Below are positions 37,096 through 49,242 of a stretch of 64,000 nucleotides of DNA, in pieces. Source of the stretch: Fremontodendron californicum (Eukaryota > Streptophyta > Magnoliopsida > Malvales > Malvaceae); the NCBI GenBank assembly GCA_030761205.1, contig JAULJL010000015.1:9057501-9121500 (forward strand), written 5' to 3'. The stretch's first letter is position 1. Every line of letters starts with the position of its first letter. The notes under the pieces were generated by a model. It did not search any database, was not told where the DNA came from, and saw only the letters and a list, made by a program, of their open reading frames with translations. Made by a program: the position numbers and the translations under genes.

Positions 37096-40038
37096 TCACA
37101 CTTTGTCAGTATTGGCATTGGCATTGTGAATTGCACGACGAAGTTCAACTAAGAAATCCATCTGTGAGCCAGATGAAGGTCCAGTACTGTTTGTTGGGGA
37201 GATCATCTGAGGAAAATCAAGCCAAATGCATAAGGAAAGAGGGTCTTGAGAAGACGAGGTGGGGAAGGGAAGAATACCTGATGGGGAAGTCTGAAATTCC
37301 TCCATGCTGAATCACTATTTCCAGAGTACAGAACCGGTCTTTCTGAAACAAGGAAAACCACAGTAATACTAAATAACCATCTAGTCCGGTCCTTTTAACT
37401 CACAGGTAACGAATGCAGAAGAAAATATCCACCAATACACAAGAATAGAAACAAGGTCAGACAGAAGGAGAAACACAGGAATAAAATAAACAAAAAAACA
37501 GCATGACAAAGGATGCTAATATGACACTCCCAAAATCCCCTAAACAACAGGCAGCAAACACAGAACTGCTTACAACCATAAAATCTAAAAGAAAGTGCAA
37601 CTTTTAGCTCATTGGTAACTTTGTTTAACATCTTACTGACAGTGAAACAGAATGGTATAGGAGCTGGAGGAATTGTTTTAAGAAGATTCATAACCCATGC
37701 TTGGGATGAGGAACCTTTGCAGATATTTTAACAACAGAGTTCATAGAAAAATGATGATTTATCCACTAGCATAGCTCAATTCCCACTGGTTTGTGCTAGA
37801 GCATGAATTAACTTATAGCCCAAATTGATCCCCAAATCTCGTATTCATTGGACATCTTCAATGATGATGTCGAAATGCTGGTAACCATGTGATTCCCTCC
37901 TTCCAATCCCTTCAACTTAACTTATGCATTCACTAGTTGTCAGACCACAGCATCAATCTTCATGGGTATGGTTGTCTCATCCCCCAATAATGAAGTTATC
38001 TCATGGTTAGCAGTTGTACACTATTCTACACTCAGCCAGATCACCCAACTTCATCCACCCAATAAAAAGAACCTGATACTAGCTACTACGATAAGGATGC
38101 CTTAATTTTTCAAAAATCGGTTGCCAAGAGCCAAAAGAAACCATCATTGGGCTTCCTTTTGCCTAAATCTAGTTTGTGCTTAATTTCGGAAATAAATATC
38201 TAAATTCTAACAACCTGCATGTTTTTTCCTGCCTTCGACTAATGCAGAAGTTTTGCTGCAAAGATGTGTGGATCAGTGTAAAGTAAATAAAAAGAATGCA
38301 GATTTTTTTACAAGCCATCCGTTTTGCTCATCACTCCATAAAATCTCCAGAGATGGAAATTAGATTCGAAAATCTGCCAAAATGCATGTAGAGTACAACA
38401 AGATAGAACATATCATGATCATCAAATTTCATATAGAACAAGAAAAGCCCCATCTAACTAACCCCCTCCCCCTTTTTTTTGGGCCAGGAGTGTTACTGAC
38501 ATGTATAGACCTACAGTAGAAGGTCTCTTGCAACACAAACCTTTATGAATTTTCTTAAAGCGTTCTTCATTAGTTAATAAGGAGACCTTTGTTACTAATC
38601 AAAGCGGTCTATCCAATTGCTAATATTATTTCGATTTTCCAAGTAGCTTGCGCATACCTCATCAAATCACTAAAAAAAAAAGCACTTCTTATCTTGCAAA
38701 TAATGTTCCACTATGAGATGCAAATTTTGGTCCACAGAAAGGAACAAGCCAATCAAATCAAATTTAAAATGGGAAATTTTATAAGTTTCCTCTTCTTCCA
38801 CTCACCAGACAAGTCAACTGATGTATCATGGTAGCGATGTAAGGCAGCTGCCCAACCTACATTTGTAGACATAAACAATGAATGTAGATCAGCTATATAT
38901 GATTGCATGCATGGATTCTTATAAACAGTTAAAACTTTTATCTAACAAGGGTCATACTTGTCAAACAAGAATCGAAGGGAGGAAAGAAGTGGCATTTGAA
39001 CCTAAGCCCTACCCCAACTATTCCTTAACCTTCACTACTTAACCAACCAGGAAAAGTCTTGCATGAAACTAATTAGGCTTAGGCGAAATACTCCAGTATT
39101 CTGAATCAATCATACAGCTGACCTCTTCTTCTCCTTCCAACACCCTCACCCCAAAACCAAAAAAAACAAATCTTCCCAACTATCAGTTAAATACGGTCAC
39201 GGACGTGTTTTTGGTCACATCGCATTTATCGTGGTTGCGGACATAACAAATGCTATCGTGGTCAATTGCGGTGAATATCGGTGGCGGAGAGAGTCAAAAC
39301 TGCAAAATAGCAGCCATAACATCGGCCGATATTTTAAACCCTAATCAGTTGTATAGTTCACTTAAATGTAATGATGCATTTGAGCAGAACACTACAAGAT
39401 AAAAATCAATAACTCTAACTTCACGCACGTAATGAAATAACCAATGTTGGTGGAATAAAGAAACAGGGGCAGTCTTCTTAACAAAAGTGTACAACAATCA
39501 TTCAGAGTAAGTAAGTGTGTGGAGATTACATACGATTGCTTAAAAGCCGAGAAGCATCACTTCTAGAACAGCCTTCTAAAGGTATTAAAGCAGGACGAAG
39601 GTGGTCTTCATTCAGGATAGCGCTGCTCCTAGCATCCCCGACTGGATTATTATTTCTCGATGTGGCACCTTGATTCTTCTCTGAATCATTCCCATAAACA
39701 TTGTTAGTCCAATCAAACCAATCTGCAAGATTTAATTACAACTCAGTCTACCAAATGAATGAAAATTACATTCATTTATCTATAAATCACTGGAAATAAG
39801 AAGGAATAATCAATAAAGTAAATTGATGAAGAAACTGACCTCCAGATTTACGGCGGCCGAGAGAACGATTTCTGCAATTTTGAGGCATAATTTAAATAAA
39901 AAAAAAACGAAAGGTATAAAATAAAGAAAGTGAGAAAGGGGGATATTTAGGGATGAGAAGTTACCGTTGATTAGGAGGAGCGTAGCGCTTGATTGCAGGG
40001 GAGGAATCTGGTGCGGTAGGTGTAGGATTTTCCAACAT
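37096..40038 (-). CDS. Small plant-conserved protein of unknown function
   Basis: Six exons in transcript order: 40038-39965, 39871-39840, 39722-39534, 38856-38806, 37342-37278, 37206-37096; 173 aa. The N-terminus TPTAPDSSPAIKRYAPPNQR followed by NRSLGRRKSG, then an acidic/polar middle, RWAAALHRYHDTSVDLS, YSGNSDSAWRNFRLPHQ and the C-terminal GSQMDFLVELRRAIHNAN match a conserved but unnamed plant family that I know only as hypothetical proteins. No signal peptide or membrane segment is seen. The same frame is open 48 codons further upstream to 40182, but MLENPTPTA is the more family-like start. A short element sits in intron 3. Function not assignable. Confidence 0.85.
39189..39343. mobile_element. 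Small MITE-like insertion in intron 3
   Basis: A GC-richer island of 155 bp is flanked by ATCAGTT (39182-39188) and ATCAGTT (39344-39350). The ends AAATACGGTCACGG and (reverse complement) TAGGGTTTAAAATATCGG share an AAATA(T)CGG core. The duplication supports insertion; the superfamily is unclear. Confidence 0.5.
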
Positions 40039-41593
40039 CCTCCTCTCCTCTCCTCCCCTTCGCTTCCTTTTACACCGCCGCTTGCGGAGTGCGGATTCCG
40101 GAGTTTGTTTCGCGATCGATTGCGTCGCTTCTCGTAATTTAGGCTGACTTTTGGTCCAAAAGCGTTTTTTACATTTATTCAATCAACTTCTCATTAAAAC
40201 GCCCCGTTTCCTACAATTTCCTAATTTCTTACAAGTTTACCCAGCCCACCCAAGAAAAAAAAAAGGGTTAAAATCTGAAATTGATTCTTCTACTGTTATT
40301 TTTAATTTTTTTACATCAATTTTAATTTTAATATTTTTATTTTTATTAAATAATATTTAAGAAAAATGAACAATCAATAAGAATATTAAGATATTGTTTT
40401 AATTTAGACAATATGAAATTTTAGTTATTACTTGACATATTAAGATGGATTAATTTTTTTACTACCTGTCACATATTTGTCAAAAACTCTCATATTTTAT
40501 TTTGAATAAATTATAATTAATATTTTCATAATTTCTAAAAACAATTTTGAGTATTTTTTTTTTATATATTAATGTGTCACATGATCAAAAAAATTTAAGT
40601 TAACGTGTTTCCTCTTCAACCAAAAATCTACGCGATCAACTTTGATTGCAAAATTTTAACATTATTATTAATTGTTCTTAAATATACTTTTTATGAAAAC
40701 ATAAAAATTAAATTCATTAAAATTATAATACATGGACCAATTACCAAAACTACATAACTGAGATAGTACATGATCAAATTCAGACTTTGACCTTAAAAAA
40801 AAAATTCACCTTACAAATTAAAAAAAAAAAAAAATCTTACATTTACTTTTACTTAATACAAATTAATTATTAATCTTTTTATTTACATCTAAATAAACAT
40901 GCTAACAAAAATATATTATTGAATAAAAAACATAAGCAAACAGAGAGAAGTGACCATGATAAATAATAATGGGACTTCTAAGAAATTTCCTTAAAAATAG
41001 AAGTTTTAAGCTCAGGCTATTTATTTTCTCACTTTACCATCATATCCTATGTTACCTCTTATGTTACCTAAGCTTTACATTTTTTTTAAAGTACATGTCT
41101 ACTATTTATTTTCGACACACATTTAAACATGAATATGAAAATATGATTCTCTAAATATATATAAAAAAAATTTTAAATATACCGTATCGGACACTCACCT
41201 TTTGAGTATGAGGAACATAGATCATATCAGCTAAGTAAGCTCAATTAATTCAACACAATCACCTAGCAATAATAATAACAAAATCAATGGTTATGATTGT
41301 TTCTGAAGGAAAACATAATACTTTCTTCACATCGATTTCTTTCTTTTAGTTTTATTCCTTCTCTGTTTTGATGAGCTTGTTCAAAATATTGTTTACTTCT
41401 CACAGCTCAAAAGTTCAGCGAGTAACCTGATTCAAACTTTACTCTAAGCACACTTTAGTTTTAGTTAGAAACTGAAACTAGTTGAAAGCATCCTACTCAA
41501 CCAGATGGAATTGGGATTTAACTATTGAGAATTATGAAACTTGAGGTCGCAAATTCAACCCCATTCTCTCACCGTTACCATGTTTTAGTAACA
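40039..41593. other. AT-rich spacer between two minus-strand genes
   Basis: 40039-40200 is GC-richer and is the likely leader/promoter of the 173-aa protein gene. From 40270 to 41040 the sequence is very AT-rich with no coding signal. MITE copy G follows. 41230-41593 contains the 3' UTR of the RCC1-repeat gene. Confidence 0.5.
41047..41220 (+). mobile_element. MITE copy G of the CTATGTT family (most diverged)
   Basis: It begins CTATGTTACCTCTTATG and ends GAGTATGAGGAACATAG, with the internal CCGTATCGGACACTCACC recognisable. A perfect 8-bp duplication ATCATATC flanks it (41039-41046 and 41221-41228). Confidence 0.8.
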
Positions 41594-43546
41594 TCATTCA
41601 GCTACCAAGATCATGTTATGATCAAAACCTGAAACTGCTTGTAGAACTTGAAAATCTTCCAAATAATCAAGCAGGATTGGCTCAACTTCATCGCTGGAGC
41701 TTCCTAATCCAAGCCGGCCATTCTTTCCACACCCCCAAACCCACACCTCGCCCTTAGATGTCAGAGCAATAGAATGCACCCGTCCTCCTGACACTGATAC
41801 AGGTGTTTCCCCTTCCCATCCCTCGATCATCGATGGGAGATTCTCCTGTCCTTCTCTACCTAATTGTGAACATTGATTCCACCCCCATGAGAAAATGCGC
41901 ATTCCACCACCTTCAACATCCAATGATGCAACCTCACAAATTGCCAAAGAATGACCAAGACCGGATGCTACAGACACGGGATGGACGCTTAGATCAACAG
42001 GTAACAATCCCAAATCCAGTTTGATTCTGCCCAGCTGACCATATACATTGCTTCCAGAGCTCAATAAAGTGCCATTACCTGAAATTAGACACTCAAAATT
42101 AAAAAAGATGCATGCCAACATCTCCACATGCTCAATCGTAGAATCTACACAAACTGTTTACTTACGGCAAAGAACCAAGGAATGATCAAGCCCACACACA
42201 ATGTCTTTGACTTCAACCCCTTGCACTTCTTCAACCAATCGAGGTTCCCAAATGATTGGCATGTCTTTCTCTTTCTCCATTCCTTCTAAAACCATTTGCT
42301 CAGCAACATCCAGTCCTGAACCTGAAAACCGTTTGTTATTCATAGAAATATTTGCATTTGAGTCCAGCTGAGACGCCTCCGAAGCTTCCCCAACCTTTCC
42401 TATCCTACCATCGGCTGAATAACCCCAGCCCAACAACTTTCCATCCTCTGTCTGTGCAAGAGCATGCCCCCAACCAAATGAAACCTGTCAAAGAAAATGC
42501 AATCATGGAATTTCCTTCTTATTGGATAATATAAGTTAGCTCAAGCTCAAGCGTACTAGCAAATGTATGGAACCTAGGTTGCTAGATTAATCTACCTTAA
42601 GAATTTAGGAGCCCACCTTGACTATCTTTTCTCCTGCAAGTGCTTCAACTCTGCGAGGTACGACAGCCTCAGTGATACCCTTTCCAAGACCAAGTTGTCC
42701 CCGCTTGGACTTTCCCCATACCCACATAGAACCATCATTGCCAATAGCGGCAGAAATAACACCAGATGCAAAAGCAGCACAAACATTCACATGATCCAAC
42801 CCTTCCACTCTCTTTGGATCATTCCATGAATCTCTGCTCACAATCAAAATCAATCAACAGTTAACCATTTCGCATTAGGATAAGTCATTAAATTCAATAT
42901 GCACCCATAATAACACCTTCTCTTATAACCAACTATGTCAAAACAAGCAGGTTCGTTCTTCATAAGAAAATCCAGGACCAGAAATCTGTCTTTTGGGGTG
43001 AAGTTATTCAATATATCAAAACATTAATCGCCCTGGAGAACTAGATTTAATTTAGTTCCTATATACAGAAATATAGTTTAGCTTATAACAATGTAGATCA
43101 AGCTTTAACAAAATAAACACGCAACTAGGAAAAAAAAGAATCAGTTTCCCACCAAATTGAAAACTGGGTAAATGAGAAAAATCAACATTTTATTGAACTG
43201 ACCTCGGGGCAAGTGGATCACGACCCAGCTGGGCCTCCAGGTTACGGCCCCAAGCCCAGAGTCCACCGCGGGAATCAATAGCGAGCGAGTGATAATGACC
43301 GGCGCTGATGCTGGTGATATCGGAAGGGAGACCGGGGACTCGCGTGGGCTCGTAAGCGTCGCCTCTGGGACCCGTCTCTGAATCGGGTAGACCCAACGCC
43401 CCCTGGTTTCCGTCGCCAAAGCTCATTACTGTACTCATCCATCTCGGTTTATTAGTAGTACTCTGAGCGAATACGGCTTTAGTGGAAACTGCAAGTGCCG
43501 TTTTATTCCTTTGATGATGCTTCCATAAGAATCGGTTTACCTGCAT
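41594..43546 (-). CDS. RCC1-repeat (beta-propeller) protein, RUG1-like
   Basis: Four exons in transcript order: 43546-43203, 42833-42617, 42484-42166, 42078-41594; 454 aa. RCC1 repeats recur along the whole protein: VMSFGDGNQGALGLP, GGLWAWGRNLEAQLGR, GSMWVWGKSKRGQLGLGKG, KLLGWGYSADGRIGK, LLSSGSNVYGQLGR, RIFSWGWNQCSQLGREG and EVWVWGCGKNGRLGLGSS, each followed by a GHxHSLA-type strand. That is the seven-bladed propeller of the RCC1/UVR8 family. The first 45 residues are rich in Arg/Lys with almost no acids, which suggests a mitochondrial presequence. Closest in memory is Arabidopsis At5g08710 (RUG1) rather than UVR8, since the UVR8 tryptophan cluster and C-terminus are not present. The ATG at 43546 is the first in frame. 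Confidence 0.88.
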
Positions 43547-43585
43547 CTTAGCTTTGTGAGTGCGTCGGCAATGGCGGATCCGCAA

Positions 43586-45838
43586 CTGTAACCTTGGGAA
43601 TTGGGCTAATGGGTTTAACCCAATTTGAAATTGGGTCGGTATTGGACTTTTTGTTTTAAATAGGCTATTAACTTTTGCTAATTGGAATTCTGTTCTTTTC
43701 CATTATGGTATTTTATTTAAACTTTAATGCAACTTTTTTTCATTTATGTAACTCATGTTTCGGTAATTTTATCATTTTTAATTCAAAATTTTGGGATGTA
43801 AGATCCTGAAATAGATGAAATAGTGACATGAAATTTACTTTTAATTGGAATTTGAATTTTACAAAATGTTAATCGGTATCTAATTACACTGATTAAGACG
43901 ATATTTAAAAAATATAATTAATGAATTATTTTTTATTTAATTTAGTAAAAATAATACATTAAATATAAAAAAATTAAATAATATTTAATCAATGTTTATA
44001 GATATTGATTAATCAGACCTTTTATTAAAAGATATATACTTTAGTTATACCTTATAAAATGCTAGTAAATAAATTTTATATCGGACAATGAATTTTTTGT
44101 TTGAATTTTATTTTTACATTTTCTAAAAAAGTTTTATTTAATGAGTGTCCTTAGATACTCTTTAAGGTTAATTGATATATTATTTATAGGATTAAAGTTC
44201 AAATCATTATTTTTTATCTATTACTTTTCAATACATTTATCAATATCATTCACATGTGTATTATTCATTTTTTTAATTATAAAAATTATACTTGTAAATA
44301 ATAATTAAAAATATAATTCAAAAATAATAGAATAAAGACATATCCTATTTATAGTAATTAGAAGTATTCATAGATCAGGTATAAGTACGGTATTAATACC
44401 ACATATATTTGCCCAAATCCGTCTCGGCTTGAAATATGAACCTTAAATTTTATCGAAATCCGCTCATATTTATAAATGGGTAATCCAAACCCGTTTAGAC
44501 CCGCTCATATTATTTTTTTAAAAAAATTTAAACAAATATGTTATTTTTTAATATTTTTATCTTTTTTTTTTTTTTAGTTTTAAACATGAATACTTAACAT
44601 ATTTTTAAATATTTACACTATAATATTATATATATTTATTTTTTATATGATATAAATTACATAATATATATAAATATAAAATGGGCGGGACGGACTAAGC
44701 TCGAACCTTGATTGTTGGAGCCAAGACCCGACCCATTTTTTAAACGGACCTTGTTTTTTGTTCAAGCTCATATTTCGGATCTAATATTTTTGTTCAAACC
44801 CTTTTAAATATTGAGCGAACCTTCAAGCTTGAACGAATAATTCGATCATTAAATAGGTCTAATAGTAATACTGATAAGTCTGATATACACTATTTACATT
44901 TTCAACAAAAAACTTATATCTAAAAGCAACCTTCCCTTGTAGAGATAGTAAAATCCGATCCGACCGATAGATTTCGAATCGATTCGATCCAATTGGAGAG
45001 TTTTTTTTTTTTTTTTGAACAATGGAGGTGGAGCAGGACGGTGCGATTTTTTTTGTTTGAAAGGCTGGGATGGAGCAGTTGTGGTAATTGCCTACTCCGC
45101 ACCTCCCATCCCAAATACTGAAGTTATAATTTTACCTTTAAATATTTAGTTTTTAAAAGAATAATAAAATAATATAATTAAACTTATTATTTTTATTTTT
45201 TTTAAAAAAAAATCTAAACCTAATACTTTTTTTTTCTCTTCCTTTATTAAAAAAATGTTTATATTTAATTTATATTTAAATTTTTTTACAATATTTTATT
45301 ATTTGAAAAAAATAAAAATAATTAATAAATATCAAATGGGACAGAGAGGGACGGTTATGAATGTAATCGATATCCATAGAGGTGATAGTGGTATTAAAAT
45401 TTCAACATCCATAACGAAAAGGGACGAAAGGCAAAACAAAACAATGCTATAACAGAACAAAAACGGACCTATTCCCTTAGGGAAGAATGAAGATACTGTT
45501 TATCTAATAATATCCAGATTTTTGTTGAGACCTGAGAATCAACCAGGGAAAGAGCAATGGCTGAGAGCCACCCATGTGGCATTGGAGTTTCAGCTGTCAG
45601 CTACATTCATCAGGGAAAATATCTCTTATCCAGTTAATCAAACTACGTGTACACTCCTTGTTGGACAACCAGATCCCAACCTAATCTGAACAATAAGTTG
45701 GTTTCTCATTTCATCCACCAGGATTTCAAGCGCCCACAAGTAGTGGCTTAGATTGGCCCTTCTTTCCTGCCCTTGTTTCATTGAAGGCGGGACTTAGAGA
45801 CAGACTGCCAAAAAGCAAGGTTTGTTGTAAAAGAAAAG
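43586..45838. other. Divergent spacer between the RCC1-repeat gene and LHCA3
   Basis: Mostly AT-rich without genes. 44380-44880 holds patches such as GGGCGGGACGG and GACCCGACCCATTTTTTAAA that look like an old hAT-type MITE, but no target duplication was found. A long T-run lies at 45001-45016. 45340-45450 is GC-richer and unassigned. Confidence 0.45.
45480..45838 (+). promoter_or_regulatory. LHCA3 upstream region with I-box-like motif
   Basis: The segment just upstream of LHCA3 holds GGATAAG on the minus strand at 45625-45631, the I-box found in many light-regulated plant promoters. No unambiguous TATA box was identified. Assignment as light-responsive is inference from the motif and the gene. 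Confidence 0.35.
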
Positions 45839-46913
45839 ATGGCAACACAAGCACTTGTATCATTATCTCTTACCTCCTCAGTGGAGACCGCCAGGCAGAT
45901 TCTAGGAGCTAGACCACTCCAATCCCCAATTGGGTCCTTAAGGAAAGGATCTTTTGTTGTTAAGGCAGCTTCTTCTCCCCCTGTTAAGGTTTCATTCTTC
46001 CCATAATCTCTCCATTTATATGATCATGTTTATGCCTTTTTCTTGGTTGTTTTTACTGATAACTTTGTTAATGTGGTATTTTCAGCAAGGAGCTGACAGA
46101 CCCTTGTGGTTTGCATCTAATCAAAGCCTTACATACTTGGATGGCAGGTACAAGCAATTTATGGCATCACCCCAAAGACTATTTTTCTCGGCATTGTGAT
46201 ATATTGATAGGCTAATGAGCTACTCCTTTTCTCTAGCATTGACATCTAGATATCAAGTGATCTATTTTTTCAATTTATCTGCCTGTCAATTGTACAGCCT
46301 TCCAGGTGACTACGGATTCGACCCATTGGGACTCTCGGACCCTGAAGGTACAGGAGGGTTCATCGAGCCCAAATGGCTAGCCTATGGTGAGGTCATCAAC
46401 GGGCGTTATGCTATGTTGGGAGCAGTTGGTGCCATTGCTCCTGAAATTCTTGGGAAGGCCGGTCTCATTCCTCAAGAAACAGCCCTCCCTTGGTTTCAAA
46501 CTGGTGTGATCCCACCAGCAGGAACATACAACTATTGGGCAGACCCTTACACTTTGTTTGTGTTGGAGATGGCACTCATGGGATTTGCAGAGCACAGAAG
46601 ATTCCAAGACTGGGCCAAACCAGGTTCCATGGGGAAACAATATTTCTTGGGATTCGAGAAGTATCTTGGAGGGTCTGGAGAGCCAGCATACCCTGGAGGA
46701 CCACTGTTTAACCCACTTGGTTTTGGAAAAGATGAGAAGTCATTGAAGGATTTGAAGTTGAAAGAGGTGAAGAATGGAAGATTGGCTATGTTGGCAATCT
46801 TGGGTTACTTCATCCAAGGGCTTGTGACAGGAGTAGGGCCATACCAGAACCTCCTGGATCACTTGGCTGACCCTGTCAACAACAATGTCTTGACTAACCT
46901 CAAGTTCCATTAA
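45839..46913 (+). CDS. LHCA3: Photosystem I light-harvesting protein Lhca3
   Basis: Three exons: 45839-45988, 46086-46147, 46298-46913; 275 aa. Lhca3 binds chlorophyll a/b and carotenoids in the LHCI antenna belt of photosystem I in the thylakoid. Residues about 1-43 (MATQALVSLSSLTSSVETAR onward) are the chloroplast transit peptide. The mature part shows LPGDYGFDPLGLSDPEG, helix 1 with the chlorophyll-ligand signature EVINGRYAMLGAVGAIAPE, helix 2 FVLEMALMGFAEHRRFQDW, and helix 3 EVKNGRLAMLAILGYFIQ. Helix 1 has the Asn ligand (EVINGR) rather than His, as in Lhca3 and Lhca4, which gives red-shifted chlorophylls. The C-terminus NNVLTNLKFH matches Lhca3. Intact and very well conserved. Confidence 0.98.
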
Positions 46914-47354
46914 GATGAAGTGCCTGCTTTTGTTGCATGTTACTACCCAAAGCCCCATCTCCTTTCTCTTTCTTCTCCTTTCTTGATCTCATTGTAACAT
47001 GTGAAAATTTATTCTGTAATCTGTGAGAAAGAACTGAAATAGACCTGTCAATGCCTCTGTATCATGAGTTTCTTTTTCATCTCTGTTGCTGAATGATATA
47101 TCTATATCTCTTTACTCATCTACATTGTGGAAATCCTGAAATCCTGAAATGAACGCTCTTTCTTGATGAACTTCTTCTTATATATCTAGTAAATTCCACC
47201 AATGAATTTGTTCAATACTTTGAACTTTTACATAAGAGACAAATATTTAAAGACAAACAAATGATGCATGAGAGAAAAGATTATGTGACAGTTCGCCGGT
47301 CCTTAATGAAATGATGGGACCAATCCACTAAATGAATTGCAAATTGCAATGTAA
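46914..47354. other. LHCA3 3' UTR and spacer
   Basis: Likely LHCA3 3' UTR to about 47050, then plain sequence up to the target duplication of the hAT-like element. No gene seen. Confidence 0.5.
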
Positions 47355-47379
47355 CTAAATACTAGAGGTGGCAAAATGA

Positions 47380-47652
47380 ACCCGAACCCGAAAATCCGCC
47401 CAGGAAAACCCGAACCCGAACCCGCCCAAACCCGATTTGACCAAAAAGTCAAAAACCCGAACCCGAAAAAACCCGAACCCGAATGGGCCCAAACCCGAAT
47501 GGACCCGAACCCGAATGGGCCCGAACCCGAATGGACCCGAACCTGAATGGACCCGAACCCGAATGGGCCCGAACCCGAATGAGCCCGAACCCGAATGAGC
47601 CCGAACCCGAATGGACCCGAACCCGAGACCGGCCCGAACCCGAACCCGAATT
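47380..47652. repeat. 16-bp minisatellite, left arm of the hAT-like element
   Basis: Tandem units of the form GGGCCCGAACCCGAAT with G/A changes (GGA, GAG), preceded by shorter CCCGAA repeats. Sixteen bases is not a multiple of three, so reading frames cycle and stay open. This produces spurious ORFs on both strands. Confidence 0.93.
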
Positions 47653-47999
47653 TAATACTAAAAATAAAAATAAACAAATTGCAATTTTTTTTTTTTTTTA
47701 CAAAGCAATAACTTTAATTATTAATTTTATTCTAATTTTTTTTAATAATTTAATTAAAATTTAAAATTTAATATTATATATATATATGATGAAATAATAA
47801 TTTTATCAAAAAGTAAATTATATTTTGTACTTATAAGTTATAACTTTAACGTCTCATATCATGACGAATTTACAATCTAAATATTTTAAATTCTTGAAAA
47901 TTTTAAAGATGTGAAAAAAAATTTGACAATAATTCAATTAATCTATAAGGGTAAAAAAATTGACAATAATTCAATTATTTTGGCCTTTTGGGTTATACT

Positions 48000-48260
48000 T
48001 AGACCTGCTCACGGGCCGGGCCTGGGCAGGATATTTTATGTTCCGGGCCGGCCCGGCCCGGAACAGTAATTTTTATTATAATATTATTTTATTTAATTTT
48101 AATTATAAAAAAATAAAAAAAATAAAAAAATTATTTTTTTATTCCAATGAACAGTGTTTCGGGCCTAAACGGGCGGGCCGGGCCGACCCAGGGCCAGGCC
48201 TGGGCAGAGAAAATAAAAAAAAACTGGGCCGCGGCCCGGCCCGGCCCATAAGCAGCTCTA
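48000..48260. mobile_element. Nested hAT-like MITE, 261 bp
   Basis: Left end TAGACCTGCTCACGGGCCGG; right end, reverse-complemented, TAGAGCTGCTTATGGGCCGG. Flanked by a perfect 8-bp duplication GTTATACT (47992-47999 and 48261-48268). Subterminal GGGCCGGGCC repeats are on both sides, with an AT-rich centre. It sits inside the larger hAT-like element and is therefore younger. Confidence 0.9.
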
Positions 48261-48957
48261 GTTATACTTATGCGGTTAGGTTAGGGTGGGTTTAATTGGA
48301 TTATGGCTTTCATGTGATTTTATTTTAGCGGGTGGATTTAATGGGGTTTTGGGTTTTATGGCCTTTTGGTTTTGGTTTTGGGTATATTTATTATATATTA
48401 ATAAATAATCATATTAATTATATATTTATTACGTATAATTTAAATATAAATTATATTTTTTAGTACTACTTTATAATTTATACTTTATACTGATGAAAAA
48501 AATATAAGTACTCGATATATATATATATATATATATCTTGACTATAAGCATAAATTTTTTGCATTTTATAAGTATATAAACGAATAGATGAAGGCCAGGA
48601 TTTATTTTTAAAAGTTTTTTATTTTATAGTGAATATAAATTATAATGTATTTATATTTTGAAATTCGAGCTCATCAAATCAATTATTTTAAATATCAATA
48701 TATTAATTTATAATATATCATATTTTTTATAATAAATTATTTCAAAATTTGATTTTATATAACAAATTAATTTCTTATTCTTTTGGTGCTAACAAATATT
48801 AATTTTAAAAAATAAATATAATTAAAAATATCATATAATAGCAAAAGTATAAAAATAAAAATAATAATAATAATAAATTAATAATTTGTTTTTAGATATA
48901 AAAATTTAAATTACGTAAAAATGATTACATCTAATATAAAATAAAATAATGTAAAAC

Positions 48958-49222
48958 ATACCCGTACCCAGATCGAACCCGAACCCAGACCGAACCCGAA
49001 CCCGAACCCGAATGGGCCCGAACCCGAATGAGCCCGAACCCGAATGGGCCCGAACCCGAATGGGCCCGAACCCGAATGAGCCCGAACCCGAATGAGCCCG
49101 AACCCGAATGGACCCGAACCCGAATGAGCCCGAACCCGGATGGACCCGAACCCGAATGAGCCCGAACCCGAATAAACCCGAACCCGAATGAACCCGACCC
49201 GAACCCGCCCGAACCCGCCCAA
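48958..49222. repeat. 16-bp minisatellite, right arm of the hAT-like element
   Basis: About a dozen units of the same 16-bp type as the left arm (CCCGAACCCGAATGAG variants), in the same direction, not inverted. Three overlapping minus-strand ORFs of 103-114 codons are open only because of the repeat period. Confidence 0.93.
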
Positions 49223-49242
49223 TTGCCACCTCTACTAAATAC

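Larger units (their letters stand above)
47363..49234. mobile_element. Non-autonomous hAT-like element, 1.87 kb
   Basis: The ends are TAGAGGTGGCAA and TTGCCACCTCTA, perfect 12-bp inverted repeats of hAT type. A perfect 8-bp target duplication CTAAATAC flanks them (47355-47362 and 49235-49242). Both arms carry 16-bp minisatellites. The middle is AT-rich and hosts a second hAT-like insertion at 48000-48260. No transposase remains. Removing the nested element leaves about 1.6 kb. Confidence 0.92.

Noticed and set aside
47303..47764. ORFs on both strands with Pro/Asn/Glu or Ser/Gly/Phe repeats
   Set aside because: Same minisatellite cause in the left arm of the hAT-like element; they also run across its boundary.
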